Assembly: GCF_014197435.1 (NCBI RefSeq)
Contig: NZ_JACIFP010000001.1
Coordinates: 3,348,001 to 3,412,000, forward strand
Source of the DNA: Gordonia humi
GTDB lineage: Bacteria > Actinomycetota > Actinomycetes > Mycobacteriales > Mycobacteriaceae
DNA length: 64,000 nt
Reading direction: 5' to 3'
Part shown: piece by piece, positions 34,331 through 45,189 of the stretch
Position numbering within the stretch: position 1 is the stretch's first letter
Layout of the letters: every line of letters starts with the position of its first letter
Notes under the pieces: model-generated
The model's input: the letters and a program-made list of their open reading frames with translations, nothing else
Databases searched by the model: none
What the model was told of the DNA's origin: nothing
Translations under genes and position numbers: made by a program

Positions 34331-37078
34331 TCAATCGAGCTCGGAGGCGACCACTCCTCGGCGCACTCCGGCGATCGCCCGCTTAGCCGCTCCGGCCAAC
34401 GGCGCCGCCGGATCGAGGCTGCCTCGGATCTGCTCCAAGAGGTCGATGACCTGCCGGTTCCACCGGACGAAGTCGCCCGGGGACAGCAGGTTGCCCTGTT
34501 CGGACGCGGCGGCCAGCGCCTCCCGCAACGACCGCCCCGACGCCCATGCGAACACCGCCGCACAGAAGCCGGTGTCGGGTTCACGCGTTTGAACGACTCC
34601 GTGTCGATCCTGGACCCGATTGGTCGCCTCCCACACCTGGAGGGTGCCCGTCAGCGCCTCCCGCAGCGCCCGGTTCCCGGGCATCGAGTCGACGCCCGCG
34701 TTGTACGACTCGCGACGCGACTGGAACAGCACCGCGGACACCACCGCGGCGAGGTCCGGCGGCGTCAGCCGATCCCACACGCCCGCGCGAATGCACTCGG
34801 CGACGAGGAGATCGCTCTCGCTGTAGATCCGACGCAGGACCGTTCCCGTCGGGGTCACGCTCAACGCGCCCTGCCCGTCGTCCTCCAGGTAGTTCAACTC
34901 CAGCAGGACGGCGACGACGGCGTCGAAGTCGGTCTCGAGTTGGGAGGTCCGCTCGTGCACCGACTTCTCCAGGGCGCCGACCTCGCGTTGGATCCGCGCG
35001 CGCCGCTCGGCCAACCGGAACAGATCGTCCAGTCCGGCCGCCTTGTGCACCGGGTGTCGGCGCAGACGTCCGCGAAGCTCGTCGAGCTCGTGATCGGTCG
35101 GTGCCGCGTTCTTCTTGACACGGCCGCGCGGCCGCTCGATGCCGGAGTCCCGCAGACTCGCCGCGATCTCCCGGCGGGCGTGACGCGTCCTGGTGTCTTT
35201 CGGAACCCGGATGTTGCCGAGGACCTCCGGCGGATTGACGAACTCGGTGGTTCCGACACGACCGACCCAGCCGTCCTCGCTCAACACGAGCGGCTTCGGG
35301 TCGGCGCCCCGCCACGCGGGATCCAGGACCACGGCCAACCCTCGATGCCGACCGGCCTGCACCGCGACGACGTGACCGCGTTTGAGGGCGCCCAGGTCTT
35401 CGGCGATCGACTGCTCGCTGTCGTAACGGCGGATGAACCGCTGAGCGCGTTCGCGCTGCTTGATCGCCGCGCGCAGCTCGACGTACTCGACGAACGTCTC
35501 GGGATCGAGGGAGTGCCTGCCGGAGGCGGCGTCGAGCTCGCCGTCGATCTTGCGCAGGCTCCGCGTCGCCGAGTCGAGCTGGCGGGCCTGGCCGACCACC
35601 GAGCGGTCGGTCTGGAACTGGGCGAACGACTGCCGCAGCAGTTCCCGGGAACCGTCGAGTCCGAGCCGGTCGATGAGATTCATCGCCATGTTGTACTCGG
35701 GTGCGAACGAGCTCCGGAGCGGGAAGGTGCGCGCGCCCGCGAGCCCGGCGACCCGCTCGGGGATCACCTCGGGCGTCCACACCACCACGGCGTGGCCCTC
35801 GACGTCGATGCCCCGGCGACCGGCTCGGCCGGTCAGCTGCGTGTACTCCCCCGGCGTGAGGTCGACATGCGATTCGCCGTTGTACTTGACCAGACGCTCG
35901 AGCACGACGCTGCGCGCCGGCATGTTGATACCGAGGGCGAGGGTCTCCGTCGCGAAGACCGCCTTCACCAGACCCATCACGAACAGCTCCTCGACCGCCT
36001 GCCGGAACGTCGGCAGCATGCCCGCGTGATGCGCGGCGAAACCGCGGCGCAGCCCCGCGCGCCAATCGTCGACGCCGAGCACCGCCGCATCGCCGGGGGC
36101 GAGCTCGGTGAGATGACGGTCGACGACCTCGTCGACGCGGTCGGCCTCGGCGGGTTCGAGCAGATGCAGATCCGAACGCAGGCACTGGGCGAGGGCGCCC
36201 TCGCAACCGGCGCGGGAGAAGATGAAGGTGATCGCCGGGAGCAGGCCCTCGTCGGCGAGCATCGAGATCAGGCGAGGACGGGAGACGCCGGTCGATCGAC
36301 TGCCCCGCCGTCCGCGCTCGCGCGCCATCGCGTTCCGATACTGACCGACCGCGTCGGCACCGAGGACCCGGTGCTTGATGTAGCGGCTCAGCTCGGGATT
36401 GACCTCCCGCTTGTCGCCGCCGCGCGGACGGCGGTCGAACAGTTCGAAGATCCGGTTGCCGACCAGCATGTGCTGGTGCAGCGGCACCGGTCGATGCTCG
36501 TCGACGACGACGGCGGTGTCGCCGCGGACCGCGGTGATCCAGTCGCCGAACTCCTCCGCGTTGCTGACGGTCGCCGACAGACTGACCACCCGCACGTCGG
36601 CGTCGAGTCCGAGGATCACCTCCTCCCACACCGCACCGCGGAAGCGATCGGCGAGGAAGTGGACTTCGTCCATCACCACGTGCGACAGGCCGACCAGCGC
36701 GGGCGAGTCGGCGTAGATCATGTTGCGCAACACCTCGGTGGTCATGACGACCACCGGCGCCGACGAGTTGATCGAGTTGTCGCCCGTCAACAGACCCACG
36801 TTCTCGTCGCCGTGCGCCGTCACCAGATCGTGGTACTTCTGATTGCTCAACGCCTTGATCGGCGTCGTATAGAAGCACTTGCCGCCGCGCGCCAACGCGA
36901 GGTGGACGGCGAACTCGCCGACGATCGTCTTGCCCGCACCGGTCGGCGCGCACACGAGGACCCCGAGTCCGTCCTCCAGTGCGGTGCACGCCTGGATCTG
37001 GAAGGGATCGATCGCGAAGTCCAGCCGCTCGGTGAAGGCGGACAGCTGTTCACCGGTGATCACAGGGTTCGTACTCAT
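34331..37078 (-). CDS. helY: DEAD/DEAH-box (Ski2-like) RNA helicase HelY
   Basis: 915 residues. Walker A CAPTGAGKT (about 40-48), DEVH box VVMDEVHFLADRF, SLSATVSNAEEFGDW (motif III), then the second RecA domain with HHAGMLP and QLTGRAGRRGID (motif VI). It is followed by the Ski2/Mtr4-type C-terminal winged and DSHCT-like region (ESYNAGVDSMPG, FVRWNRQVIDLLEQI). It unwinds RNA or DNA; a role in RNA turnover is inferred from the family. It starts 3 bp after the tatC stop and ends the long proteasome-Tat-helY gene run. Confidence 0.95.
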   Translation of the reverse strand: MSTNPVITGEQLSAFTERLDFAIDPFQIQACTALEDGLGVLVCAPTGAGKTIVGEFAVHLALARGGKCFYTTPIKALSNQKYHDLVTAHGDENVGLLTGDNSINSSAPVVVMTTEVLRNMIYADSPALVGLSHVVMDEVHFLADRFRGAVWEEVILGLDADVRVVSLSATVSNAEEFGDWITAVRGDTAVVVDEHRPVPLHQHMLVGNRIFELFDRRPRGGDKREVNPELSRYIKHRVLGADAVGQYRNAMARERGRRGSRSTGVSRPRLISMLADEGLLPAITFIFSRAGCEGALAQCLRSDLHLLEPAEADRVDEVVDRHLTELAPGDAAVLGVDDWRAGLRRGFAAHHAGMLPTFRQAVEELFVMGLVKAVFATETLALGINMPARSVVLERLVKYNGESHVDLTPGEYTQLTGRAGRRGIDVEGHAVVVWTPEVIPERVAGLAGARTFPLRSSFAPEYNMAMNLIDRLGLDGSRELLRQSFAQFQTDRSVVGQARQLDSATRSLRKIDGELDAASGRHSLDPETFVEYVELRAAIKQRERAQRFIRRYDSEQSIAEDLGALKRGHVVAVQAGRHRGLAVVLDPAWRGADPKPLVLSEDGWVGRVGTTEFVNPPEVLGNIRVPKDTRTRHARREIAASLRDSGIERPRGRVKKNAAPTDHELDELRGRLRRHPVHKAAGLDDLFRLAERRARIQREVGALEKSVHERTSQLETDFDAVVAVLLELNYLEDDGQGALSVTPTGTVLRRIYSESDLLVAECIRAGVWDRLTPPDLAAVVSAVLFQSRRESYNAGVDSMPGNRALREALTGTLQVWEATNRVQDRHGVVQTREPDTGFCAAVFAWASGRSLREALAAASEQGNLLSPGDFVRWNRQVIDLLEQIRGSLDPAAPLAGAAKRAIAGVRRGVVASELD

Positions 37079-37081
37079 CCC

Positions 37082-38083
37082 CTACAGGATGTCATCGAAT
37101 GTGTCGGCCGCGCGCACCGAACTCCGCTTCGGGGCACCGCCCAGAGTCGACGCGGGAGCCACCGGGGCGGGTCGCTCCACCGCGGAGGCCTGTTCCGAGC
37201 CGACCCGGTGATCGAGCGGAGAGGCCTCGTCGTCGGAGATGTCCATCCAGTCCGGACTCCGCTTGGCCTTGCGTCGATCGTGCAGCCGCGCGAACTGGAT
37301 CGCGAACTCGAGCAGAACCGTCAGCGCCAGCGCGAGCGCGAGCATGGTGAACGGATCCTGACCGGGGGTGACCACCGCCGCGAACACGAACATGGTGAAG
37401 ATCAGTCCCCGACGCCACACCTTGAGCTTGGCGTATTTGAGGACGCCGACCAGGTTCAACGCGACGATCAGCAGGGGCAGTTCGAAACTGATGCCGAAGA
37501 TGATCAGCAGATGCAGCATGAAGCTGAAGTACTGGTCGCCGGAGAGCGCGGTCACCTGGACGTCGTTGCCGACGGTCAGCAGGAACTTGAAGGCCTTCGA
37601 GACGATGAAGTACGCGAGCACCGCGCCGCCGACGAACAGGACGGCCGATGCGGAGACGAAGCTCCCCGCGTACTTGCGTTCGTTCGTGTGCAGGCCGGGC
37701 GTGATGAAACGCCACAGTTGGTAGAACCAGATCGGACACGCCAGCACGATGCCCGCGGTCAACGCGACCTGCAGACGCAGCATGAACTGGTCGAACGGCC
37801 CGGTCGCCAGCAGTCGGCACTCCCCGTCGGGAGTCAGTGTGGCCCGCGTGTCGGCGGGCAGATCACAGTACGGTCGGCGCAGGAGCTCACCGAGCGATTC
37901 GATGCGCCACGGTCCGTAGCTGTACCAGATGAAGCCGACGATCGTCGTCAGGACGATGGCCGCGAGCGCGACGAGCAGACGGTACCGGAGTTCGTACAGG
38001 TGCTCCCGAAGAGGCATCGAGCCGTCGGGATTGACCTTGCTGCGTCGTTGTCGAGGGTCGAGTCGGCGGAGGTTGATGCGCAC
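37082..38083 (-). CDS. tatC: Sec-independent protein translocase TatC
   Basis: 333 residues, six membrane helices. The conserved [15 protein letters not shown] at 23-37 is the cytosolic signal-recognition tip; F-x-E and PxxFxxLW-like segments follow ([19 protein letters not shown]). The C-terminal ~65 residues are a polar tail longer than in E. coli TatC. With TatA it exports folded twin-arginine proteins. Lies 21 bp after tatA. Confidence 0.95.
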   Translation of the reverse strand: MRINLRRLDPRQRRSKVNPDGSMPLREHLYELRYRLLVALAAIVLTTIVGFIWYSYGPWRIESLGELLRRPYCDLPADTRATLTPDGECRLLATGPFDQFMLRLQVALTAGIVLACPIWFYQLWRFITPGLHTNERKYAGSFVSASAVLFVGGAVLAYFIVSKAFKFLLTVGNDVQVTALSGDQYFSFMLHLLIIFGISFELPLLIVALNLVGVLKYAKLKVWRRGLIFTMFVFAAVVTPGQDPFTMLALALALTVLLEFAIQFARLHDRRKAKRSPDWMDISDDEASPLDHRVGSEQASAVERPAPVAPASTLGGAPKRSSVRAADTFDDIL

Positions 38084-38104
38084 GCGAGACAGTCAGGTGC
38101 GCGG

Positions 38105-38365
38105 CTACGCCGACTTCTTGGTCTCGTCGCTGACGGTGACGTTCACATCGACGTCCGGATCGCTCGTGGTCAGTTCGTGCGGAGCCTGGACGTCGACGTG
38201 CGTCTTGTCCTTGTCGCCGTCCTTCGTCATCTCCGCCATCTCCGACTTGAAGATGCGCATCGAGCGTCCCAGGCCGCGTGCGGCCTCGGGCAGCTTCTTG
38301 GAGCCGAAGAGTACGACGAGCACGACGAGCACGATTGCCCAGTGCCACCAGGAGAGGGCGCCCAT
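38105..38365 (-). CDS. tatA: Sec-independent protein translocase TatA
   Basis: 86 residues: one N-terminal membrane helix ([20 protein letters not shown]), the FGSKKLPE hinge at 20-27, then the amphipathic helix [19 protein letters not shown] and an acidic tail. Builds the pore of the Tat system. GGAGG precedes the ATG. Upstream gap of 120 bp to pafC may hold its promoter. Confidence 0.95.
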   Translation of the reverse strand: MGALSWWHWAIVLVVLVVLFGSKKLPEAARGLGRSMRIFKSEMAEMTKDGDKDKTHVDVQAPHELTTSDPDVDVNVTVSDETKKSA

Positions 38366-38485
38366 GAAGAAACCTCCGTTAGTTCTTTCGTGATGTCTGT
38401 GCTCACTCTACTCGTTCGGCGAGGGTCCGGCCGGACACCGGCGGAACACAGTCTGTTGAGTTGTATCATCACCCGATTCGGGCGA

Positions 38486-39442
38486 TCAGTATCTCGACCG
38501 CGCCGCCGACGCGGTCGCGGCGACGGCCCGGGCCACATCGTGTTCGTCCGGCGCATCGACCAGACGCACGCGGCCGCCGAATCCGAGGAGGAACCGCACG
38601 AGCCACTGCGGCGATCCGTACCGAAGCCTAGCGGTGATCGGACCGTCTGTCTCGGCGGACAACTCGACCTCCGGCTCGGCCGGGTAGTACTCGAGCAGCC
38701 ACCGCGCGTCCGGATCGATCTCGATGCGCGCGGTGGGCAGATCGTGGGGCAGCGTCGAACCCGTCGAGAACTCCTGGACGGGTGTGTCGGCGGGCGGCGA
38801 CGACGGCTCGCCGGTCGGCTCGGCGGCCAGCACCCGGTCGAATCGGAACAGGCGCACCGCATCCGACGAGCGGCACCACGCCTCCAGGTAGCTCTGCCCG
38901 TCGACGGCCTTGATCCCGATCGGATCGACGATCCGGTCGGTCACCTCGTCGCGGCTGGGCGTGTAGTACTGGATCGCCAGCGCGGCGCGGTCGTTGACCG
39001 CCGCACGGATCGTCCGGCGCACCGGGTCGTCGGCGTCGACGGCCATCGGCGCCGCCGAGACCGCCGCATGCGACTCCCCGACCGCCTCCTCGATCTTCGC
39101 CATGGTCCGGCGCACCGCATCGGCGTCGACGGCGCCGGTGTCGACCAGCATGCGCAGCGCGATCAGCAGGACGTTGGCCTCCGTGCCGGTCAGCCGCAGC
39201 GGCCGATCCATGCCCGCGGTGAACCCGACGTGCACGTATCCGCTGGAGAACTCGATGTCGATGAGATCGTCGGGCATGTAGCCGGGCAGACCGCAGACGA
39301 ACAGCTGCTCCAGGTCCTTGGTGAGCTGTCGTTCGGTGAGCCCGAGGTCGACGGCCGCCGTCGAGAGTTTGATGCCCGGGCGCGCCAGGAAGTACGGGAC
39401 CATCGCCAGCAGCCGGGACAGCCTCGTGGGCGCCGCGCTCAT
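38486..39442 (-). CDS. pafC: PafC, WYL-domain transcriptional regulator
   Basis: 318 residues. N-terminal winged helix (LSRLLAMVPYFLARPGIKLSTAA and LTERQLTKDLEQLF), middle region, then a WYL domain (LAIQYYTPSRDE, SYLEAWCRSSDAVRLFRFDRV) and a C-terminal WCX-type extension. PafB and PafC form the heterodimer that activates the RecA-independent DNA-damage response in mycobacteria. The ATG overlaps the pafB stop (ATGA). Confidence 0.9.
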   Translation of the reverse strand: MSAAPTRLSRLLAMVPYFLARPGIKLSTAAVDLGLTERQLTKDLEQLFVCGLPGYMPDDLIDIEFSSGYVHVGFTAGMDRPLRLTGTEANVLLIALRMLVDTGAVDADAVRRTMAKIEEAVGESHAAVSAAPMAVDADDPVRRTIRAAVNDRAALAIQYYTPSRDEVTDRIVDPIGIKAVDGQSYLEAWCRSSDAVRLFRFDRVLAAEPTGEPSSPPADTPVQEFSTGSTLPHDLPTARIEIDPDARWLLEYYPAEPEVELSAETDGPITARLRYGSPQWLVRFLLGFGGRVRLVDAPDEHDVARAVAATASAARSRY

Positions 39443-40431
39443 CGGTTCGCCCCCTCCGGCGCGGCGACGAGCCGATCGAGCTCGTCGATCACCGTCTCCC
39501 GCAGATCCGCGGGTTCGAGGACGACGGCGTCGGCCCCCGCGCTGAGCACCGCTCGAACGACGCCGACGCGTGAACGCAGCTCGATCTCGGCGACGTCGCC
39601 CGGCTCGGATCCGAGCGGTTCGGACGTCAGCGACGTCGCCATGCGGCGCAGTCCCTGCGCACGCCCGTCGGCGAGCCAGATCCGCGCGGTGCCGCCCGTC
39701 GCGTCGTCGGTCCGCGAGACCGCCTCGTCGACCAGAGTGTTGAGATCGAGTCCGGCCGGCACGTGCACGGTGCCCCGGTCCGACGCGACCGCGACGTCCT
39801 CCACGCGAGACAGCCGGAACGTCCGGGTGGCGCCGCGGTCGAGATCGTGACCGATCACGTACCAGCGGCCGCGGTTCCCGACGACGCCCCACGGCTCGAG
39901 TCGGCGGACCGCCCGGCCTCGGGTCGAGCGGTGGGTGAACGTCACCGACTGGGCAGCCTCGACCGCTTCGATCAGGCCTCGGATCACACGCTCGGACCCC
40001 AACGACCGCGGTCCCCCGGCCTGGGTGACGCCCAGTTCGTCCGGGGCGACGACCTCGACGCCCGCCGCGCGGAGCTTCAGCACGGCGCTCTGCGACACGG
40101 CCGCGACCTCGGGCTCGTGCCACACGGCCGCGGCGGCCGCCAGCGCCGCGGCCTCGTCGGTCTCCAGGCTGATGTCGGGCAGCGCGTAATCGTCCGGCTT
40201 GATCCGATACCCTTCGTCGCCGACGCCGTTCCGCCCGGTCACGACGGGGATGCCGAGTTCACGCAGCTCGTTCTTGTCTCGTTCGAGCATGCGCTTGAAG
40301 GTGTCCTCGCTCTGATCGCCGTCGTATCCGGCGACGTTGGTCCGAAGATACTCCGCACTCACGAACTGACTCGTCGACATCAGGCAGATGACCAGATTGA
40401 GCAGCCGTTCCGGTTTCGAGGTGGATGCCAC
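39439..40431 (-). CDS. pafB: PafB, WYL-domain transcriptional regulator
   Basis: 330 residues: N-terminal HTH (ERLLNLVICLMSTSQFVSAEYL, DTFKRMLERDKNELRELG) and a WYL domain (VTFTHRSTRGRAVRRLEPWGVV, RWYVIGHDLDRGATRTFRLSRV), which senses single-stranded nucleic acid in related proteins. Partner of PafC. GTG 40431 lies 6 nt after a TAGGAT box, so pafBC can be transcribed apart from pafA. Confidence 0.9.
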   Translation of the reverse strand: MASTSKPERLLNLVICLMSTSQFVSAEYLRTNVAGYDGDQSEDTFKRMLERDKNELRELGIPVVTGRNGVGDEGYRIKPDDYALPDISLETDEAAALAAAAAVWHEPEVAAVSQSAVLKLRAAGVEVVAPDELGVTQAGGPRSLGSERVIRGLIEAVEAAQSVTFTHRSTRGRAVRRLEPWGVVGNRGRWYVIGHDLDRGATRTFRLSRVEDVAVASDRGTVHVPAGLDLNTLVDEAVSRTDDATGGTARIWLADGRAQGLRRMATSLTSEPLGSEPGDVAEIELRSRVGVVRAVLSAGADAVVLEPADLRETVIDELDRLVAAPEGANR

Positions 40432-40437
40432 GCCGTG

Positions 40438-40443
40438 ATCCTA
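40438..40443 (-). promoter_or_regulatory. -10 box for leaderless pafB
   Basis: TAGGAT on the minus strand in the 16-bp gap between pafA and pafB, 6 nt before the GTG at 40431. Confidence 0.5.
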
Positions 40444-40447
40444 TGTC

Positions 40448-41806
40448 CTACAGGGACGCGATCAGGCGATCGACGCGCTCGTCGACGCTGCGGAACGGAT
40501 CCTTGCACAGCACCGTCCGCTGGGCCTGATCGTTGAGTTTGAGATGAACCCAGTCGACGGTGAAGTCGCGCTCGGCCTTGGTCGCCGCGGCGATGAAGTC
40601 GCCGCGCAGCTTGGCGCGCGTGGTCTGCGGCGGCGTGGACACCGCGGCGTCGATCTCGGCGTCGGTCACGGTCCGGGCGGCGAGCCCCTTGCGTTGGAGC
40701 AGATCGAACACGCCGCGCCCGCGACGGATGTCGTGGTAGGCGAGGTCGAGTTGAGCGATCTTCGGATCGGACAGGTCGATGCCGTAACGGTCCTGGTACC
40801 GGCGGAACAGCTTCTGCTTGATCACCCAGTCGACCTCGGTGTCGACCGCGCTGAAGTCACCGGATTCGACGGCGTCGAGCATGCGGCCCCACAGGTCGAC
40901 CACCCGGTCCATCGTCTCGTCCGGTGTGCGGTTCTCCAGATGCTTCACCGCGCGGGCATGGTATTCGCGCTGGATCGCCAGCGCGTTCGCCGTTCGGCCG
41001 CCCGCCAGGCGGACCTCCCGCCGCCCGCTCACATCGTGGCTGATGTCGCGGATGGCGCGGATCGGGTTGTCCAGGGCGAAGTCGTGGAACGAGATCCCCG
41101 ACTCGATCATCTCCAGCACGAGCAGGGCCGAACCGACCTTGAGCATGGTGGTGGTCTCCGACATGTTCGAGTCGCCGACGATCACATGCATGCGTCGGTA
41201 CTTCTCCGCGTCGGCGTGCGGCTCGTCGCGCGTGTTGATGATCGGCCGCGACCGCGTGGTGGCCGAGGACACGCCCTCCCAGATGTGGTCGGCGCGCTGG
41301 GACAGGCACAGCGTCGCGTCCTGTCCGACGGTCAGCACCTTGCCCGCGCCGCAGATGAGCTGGCGGGTCACCAGGAACGGCAACAGGACGTCGGAGACCC
41401 GACCGAACTCCCCCATCCGACTCACCAGGTAGTTCTCGTGGCAGCCGTACGAGTTGCCCGCCGAATCGGTGTTGTTCTTGAACAGGTAGATGTCGCCGCC
41501 GATGCCCTCGTCGGCGAGCCGCTGTTCGGCGTCGACGACCAGATCTTCCAGGATGCGCTCACCCGAGCGGTCGTGGGCGATCAGCTGTGCGATCGAATCG
41601 CATTCGGCGGTCGCGTACTCGGGATGCGAGCCGACGTCCAGGTACAGTCGGGCGCCGTTCTCCAGAAACACGTTCGACGACCGCCCCCACGCCACCACTC
41701 GCCGGAACAGGTAGCGCGCCACCTCGTCCGGGCTAAGCCTGCGCTGTCCGTGGGAGGTGCAGGTGACACCGAACTCGGTCTCGATGCCCATGATGCGGCG
41801 TTCCAC
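40448..41806 (-). CDS. pafA: Pup--protein ligase PafA
   Basis: 452 residues of the carboxylate-amine/glutamine-synthetase-like fold. The N-terminus [13 protein letters not shown] holds the metal-binding Glu and the presumed catalytic-base region; [17 protein letters not shown] and [18 protein letters not shown] bind ATP and substrate. It joins the C-terminal Glu of Pup to target lysines. GTG start at 41806, one base after the prcA stop. In M. tuberculosis pafA is well separated from prcBA; here it is directly attached. Confidence 0.95.
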   Translation of the reverse strand: MERRIMGIETEFGVTCTSHGQRRLSPDEVARYLFRRVVAWGRSSNVFLENGARLYLDVGSHPEYATAECDSIAQLIAHDRSGERILEDLVVDAEQRLADEGIGGDIYLFKNNTDSAGNSYGCHENYLVSRMGEFGRVSDVLLPFLVTRQLICGAGKVLTVGQDATLCLSQRADHIWEGVSSATTRSRPIINTRDEPHADAEKYRRMHVIVGDSNMSETTTMLKVGSALLVLEMIESGISFHDFALDNPIRAIRDISHDVSGRREVRLAGGRTANALAIQREYHARAVKHLENRTPDETMDRVVDLWGRMLDAVESGDFSAVDTEVDWVIKQKLFRRYQDRYGIDLSDPKIAQLDLAYHDIRRGRGVFDLLQRKGLAARTVTDAEIDAAVSTPPQTTRAKLRGDFIAAATKAERDFTVDWVHLKLNDQAQRTVLCKDPFRSVDERVDRLIASL

Positions 41807-41807
41807 G

Positions 41808-42533
41808 TCAGTCCTCTCCCAACAGTTCGGCGACCCGCTCGTCGGTGAGCCGCCGGAATGCGCGCCGGGTGCGCGTGCGGTCGAGGACCGCGGCCTCGAT
41901 CTCGGCGACCGGAAGGGTCGGCGACGCCGTCGACTGCTCGGTCTTGTCGTTCTTCTCCGCGGGCGTCGCGAGTGCGCGTGCGGCCGCGCGCAGTGCCTCC
42001 TCGAGCGGCATGTCCGAGCGATAGGACTCCGTCATCGACGTGACGATCGGCTCGGTGGCACCGCCCATCACCAGGAACGACTGCTCGTCGACGATGGACC
42101 CGTCGTATCCGATGCGGTACAGCTGCGACGGGGTCCGCGTGTCGTAGCGCCCGACCTCGGCGACGCACAACTCGACCTCGAACGGCTTGGCCTGCTCGGT
42201 GAAGACGGTGCCGAGCGTGTTCGCGTATGCGCTGGCCAGCGACAGCCCGGTCACATCGGCGCGGTCGTACGAGTATCCGCGCAGATCGGCGAGCTGAATC
42301 CCGGCCTTGCGCAGACTCTCGAACTCGTTGTACTTGCCGACCGCGGCGAATCCGATCCGATCGTAGATCTCGCTGATCTTGCGGAGCGTGTTGGACGGAT
42401 TGTGCGCGACGAACAGCACGCCCTCGTCGTAGGTCAGGGCGATGACGCTGCGTCCGCGAGCGATGCCCTTGCGCGCCAGTTCCGAGCGGTCGCGCATGAT
42501 CTGCTCGGCACTCGCGTAGTACGGAAAGGTCAT
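41808..42533 (-). CDS. prcA: Proteasome alpha subunit PrcA
   Basis: 241 residues. Begins [33 protein letters not shown], the gating N-terminus and start of the alpha-type Ntn fold; no N-terminal Thr nucleophile. The C-terminal ~35 residues (KNDKTEQST on) are polar. Two heptameric PrcA rings cap the PrcB rings. Start overlaps the prcB stop by 4 nt (ATGA). Confidence 0.95.
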   Translation of the reverse strand: MTFPYYASAEQIMRDRSELARKGIARGRSVIALTYDEGVLFVAHNPSNTLRKISEIYDRIGFAAVGKYNEFESLRKAGIQLADLRGYSYDRADVTGLSLASAYANTLGTVFTEQAKPFEVELCVAEVGRYDTRTPSQLYRIGYDGSIVDEQSFLVMGGATEPIVTSMTESYRSDMPLEEALRAAARALATPAEKNDKTEQSTASPTLPVAEIEAAVLDRTRTRRAFRRLTDERVAELLGED

Positions 42534-43360
42534 CGCGCGCCCTCTCGGTTCTCGGCGGCGCGTCGGTCGACCACGGCCTGCGCCGCATCGGCGATCTCCG
42601 CCTCGGGCACCTCGCGTGCACCGTCGTCGTCGATCCGCACGGCGGTGGGGAAGATCCGACGGATCAGATCCGGACCGCCGGTCGCCGAATCGTCGTCGGC
42701 CGCGTCGTAGAGCGCCTCGACGGCGAGTGCGAGCGCGTCGTCGCCGGTGATGTCGGCGCGGTAGAGCTTCTTGAGCGATGAGCGAGCGAACACCGATCCG
42801 GATCCGATGGCGTCGTACCCGCCGCGTTCCTCGTGCCGCGACCCGGCGACGTCGAAGGAGAAGATCCGCCCGTGCGTCGGCTCCGCCGACGGCTCGTAGC
42901 CCACGAGCAGCGGGATCGCGGCCAGTCCCTGCATGGCCGCGCCGAGGTTGCCACGGACCATGGACGCGAGTCGAGAGGCCTTGCCGTCGAGGGTGAGCCG
43001 AACGCCTTCGATCTTCTCGTAGTGCTCGAGTTCGACGGCGAACAGCTTGACCATCTCGATGGCGATGCCCGCGGTGCCTGCGATGCCCGCGGCCGAGTAC
43101 TCGTCGGTGAGGTACACCTTCTGCACGTCGCGGGTGGCGATGACGTTGCCCATGGTGGACCGCCGGTCTCCGGCGAGGATCACTCCCCCGCGGTAGCCGA
43201 CGGCGACGATCGTGGTGCCGTGCGGAATCTGTTCGGCCGCATCGAGGGGCAGACCGACTCCCGCCGACGCCCCCGGAAGACGGTCCGGGGCGTTGGCACG
43301 GAGGAATTCGGTGAACGAGGAGATGTCGTGCCTGCCGATGCCGCCGGAACGGGCGGTCAC
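42530..43360 (-). CDS. prcB: Proteasome beta subunit PrcB
   Basis: 276 residues from GTG 43360. A propeptide of 48 residues ends in HG before Thr49 of [19 protein letters not shown], the catalytic N-terminal threonine exposed by self-cleavage. The Lys-equivalent is in the usual strand. C-terminal Asp/Glu-rich tail. Its start overlaps the pup stop by 4 nt (GTGA), so the substrate tag and the protease are made together. Confidence 0.95.
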   Translation of the reverse strand: MTARSGGIGRHDISSFTEFLRANAPDRLPGASAGVGLPLDAAEQIPHGTTIVAVGYRGGVILAGDRRSTMGNVIATRDVQKVYLTDEYSAAGIAGTAGIAIEMVKLFAVELEHYEKIEGVRLTLDGKASRLASMVRGNLGAAMQGLAAIPLLVGYEPSAEPTHGRIFSFDVAGSRHEERGGYDAIGSGSVFARSSLKKLYRADITGDDALALAVEALYDAADDDSATGGPDLIRRIFPTAVRIDDDGAREVPEAEIADAAQAVVDRRAAENREGAR

Positions 43361-43548
43361 TGCCCGCCCTTCTGAACGTATGCGCGGACGAAGTCCTCGG
43401 CGTTCTCCTCCAGCACGTCGTCGATCTCGTCGAGCAGATCGTCGGTCTCGACTGCGAGCTTCTCCCGGCGCTCCTGACCTGCGCCGTCGCCGCCGATCGC
43501 CTCGTCGTCGCCCGAACCGCCGCCCCGCTTGGTCTGCTCCTGCGCCAT
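43357..43548 (-). CDS. pup: Prokaryotic ubiquitin-like protein Pup
   Basis: 63 residues, almost all disordered: [17 protein letters not shown] at the start, the ATPase-binding helix region [29 protein letters not shown], and C-terminal YVQKGGQ. The final Gln must be deamidated by Dop before PafA can use it. The second of two adjacent ATGs (43548) is chosen because AGGAGG is 5 nt from it and only 2 nt from the first, and because it matches known Pup N-termini. Confidence 0.97.
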   Translation of the reverse strand: MAQEQTKRGGGSGDDEAIGGDGAGQERREKLAVETDDLLDEIDDVLEENAEDFVRAYVQKGGQ

Positions 43549-43621
43549 CATCGCCTCCTGAAGAGTGGTTGTCCTTCAACACTACCGGTGCGCCGCACCC
43601 GGGGATGCGGCGAATCGCCGG

Positions 43622-45127
43622 TCAGTTCGCCGTCAGCTGATCTACCAGCTCGACGGCCGAGGTCGCGGTGTCGAGCAGGTCGCCGACATGAGAGCGCGTG
43701 CCGCGCAACGGTTCCGGCATCGGGATGCGGACCAGCGAGTCCGCCCCGACGTCGAAGATCACCGAGTCCCAGCTCGCGGCCGCGATGTCGGCGCCGAAGC
43801 GTCGCACCGATTCGCCACGGAAGTACGCGCGCGTGGACTCCGGCGGCGTCGACACCGCCGCCACGACCTGCTCCTCGGTCACCAGCCGCTGCATGGAGCC
43901 GCGGGCGACGAGCCGGTTGTACAGCCCCTTGTCGAGTCGGACGTCCGAGTACTGCAGGTCGATGAGCTGCAGCCGCGAGGCCGCCCAGCCCAGCCCCTCC
44001 CGGGTGCGGAATCCGTCGAGGAGCCGCAGTTTGGCGGGCCAGTCGAGGAGGTCGGCGCACTCCATCGGATCCCGTTCGAGCTTGTCGAGGACGTCGGCCC
44101 AGGTCGCGATGACATGGGCGGCGCGCTCGTCGTCGGAGGCGTGCTCATCGTGGTGTGCGCTCACGCGGGCGAGGTACTCGCGCTGCAGTGCCAGGCCGGT
44201 CAGCTCCCGGCCGTCGGCCAGGGCCACGGTGGCCCGCAGGGTCGGGTCGTGACTGATGGCGTGTACGGCCTCGACGGGGCGGGCCAGTGCGAGATCGGTC
44301 AGGTCGACACCGGCCTCGATGAGGTCCAGGACCAACGCGGTGGTGCCGACCTTGAGGTAGGTTGCGGTCTCGGCGAGGTTCGCGTCGCCGATGATCACGT
44401 GCAGGCGACGGTACTTGTCCGGGTCGGCGTGCGGCTCGTCGCGAGTGTTGATCAGCCCCCGCTTGAGGGTGGTCTCCAGGCCGACCTCGACCTCGATGTA
44501 GTCGGCGCGCTGGGACAGCTGGTAGCCGGGCTCCTCGCCGCGCTGCCCGATGCCGACGCGGCCGGATCCGCAGATCACCTGGCGGGAGGCGAAGAACGGC
44601 ATGAGGCCGACGATGATCGACTCGAACGGGGTGTCGCGGCGCATCAGATAGTTCTCGTGGGTGCCGTATGAGGCGCCCTTGCCGTCGATGTTGTTCTTGT
44701 ACAGCTGCAGCCGCGGTGCTCCCGGGACACTGGCGACGTAGCGTGCCGCCTCCTCCATCACGCGCTCGCCCGCCTTGTCCCAGATCACCGCGTCGAGCGG
44801 ATCGGTCACCTCGGGCGCCGAATACTCCGGATGCGCGTGGTCGACGTAGAGTCGGGCGCCGTTGGTGAGGATCATGTTGGCGGCGCCGATCTCGTCGGCG
44901 TCGATGATCGGTGCGGGGCCGGTGTGACGACCGAGGTCGAATCCCCGTGCGTCGCGCAGCGGCGACTCCTCCTCGTAGTCCCAGCGAGTGCGCCGATCAC
45001 GTCGCGGCACACTGGCCGCCGCCGCGTACGCGAGGACGGCCTGCGTCGAGGTCATGATGGGATTCGCGGTGGGGTCCGACGGTGCCGAGATGCCGTACTC
45101 GACTTCGGTGCCGATGATGCGCTGCAT
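43622..45127 (-). CDS. dop: Pup deamidase/depupylase Dop
   Basis: 501 residues, PafA-like fold with [12 protein letters not shown] at the N-terminus, the Dop-loop region ([37 protein letters not shown]), [19 protein letters not shown] and [21 protein letters not shown]. It deamidates the Pup C-terminal Gln and removes Pup from targets. ATG 45127 lies 7 nt after a TACCCT box, so dop is a leaderless transcript and can drive the pup-prcBA genes 73 bp downstream. Confidence 0.95.
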   Translation of the reverse strand: MQRIIGTEVEYGISAPSDPTANPIMTSTQAVLAYAAAASVPRRDRRTRWDYEEESPLRDARGFDLGRHTGPAPIIDADEIGAANMILTNGARLYVDHAHPEYSAPEVTDPLDAVIWDKAGERVMEEAARYVASVPGAPRLQLYKNNIDGKGASYGTHENYLMRRDTPFESIIVGLMPFFASRQVICGSGRVGIGQRGEEPGYQLSQRADYIEVEVGLETTLKRGLINTRDEPHADPDKYRRLHVIIGDANLAETATYLKVGTTALVLDLIEAGVDLTDLALARPVEAVHAISHDPTLRATVALADGRELTGLALQREYLARVSAHHDEHASDDERAAHVIATWADVLDKLERDPMECADLLDWPAKLRLLDGFRTREGLGWAASRLQLIDLQYSDVRLDKGLYNRLVARGSMQRLVTEEQVVAAVSTPPESTRAYFRGESVRRFGADIAAASWDSVIFDVGADSLVRIPMPEPLRGTRSHVGDLLDTATSAVELVDQLTAN

Positions 45128-45134
45128 GTCACCC

Positions 45135-45140
45135 AGGGTA
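45135..45140 (-). promoter_or_regulatory. -10 box for leaderless dop
   Basis: TACCCT on the minus strand, 7 nt before the ATG at 45127. Confidence 0.55.
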
Positions 45141-45189
45141 ACCGGGCGCGGGGACGGTGCCGGGCGCGGGCGATCGGCCGCCGAAGCGG

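Noticed and set aside
34589..39850. Very long plus-strand open frame opposite helY-tatC-tatA-pafC-pafB
   Set aside because: It is antisense to six recognisable genes, has low-complexity His/Gln/Arg-rich translation and no family motifs. Long antisense frames are expected at this GC content.
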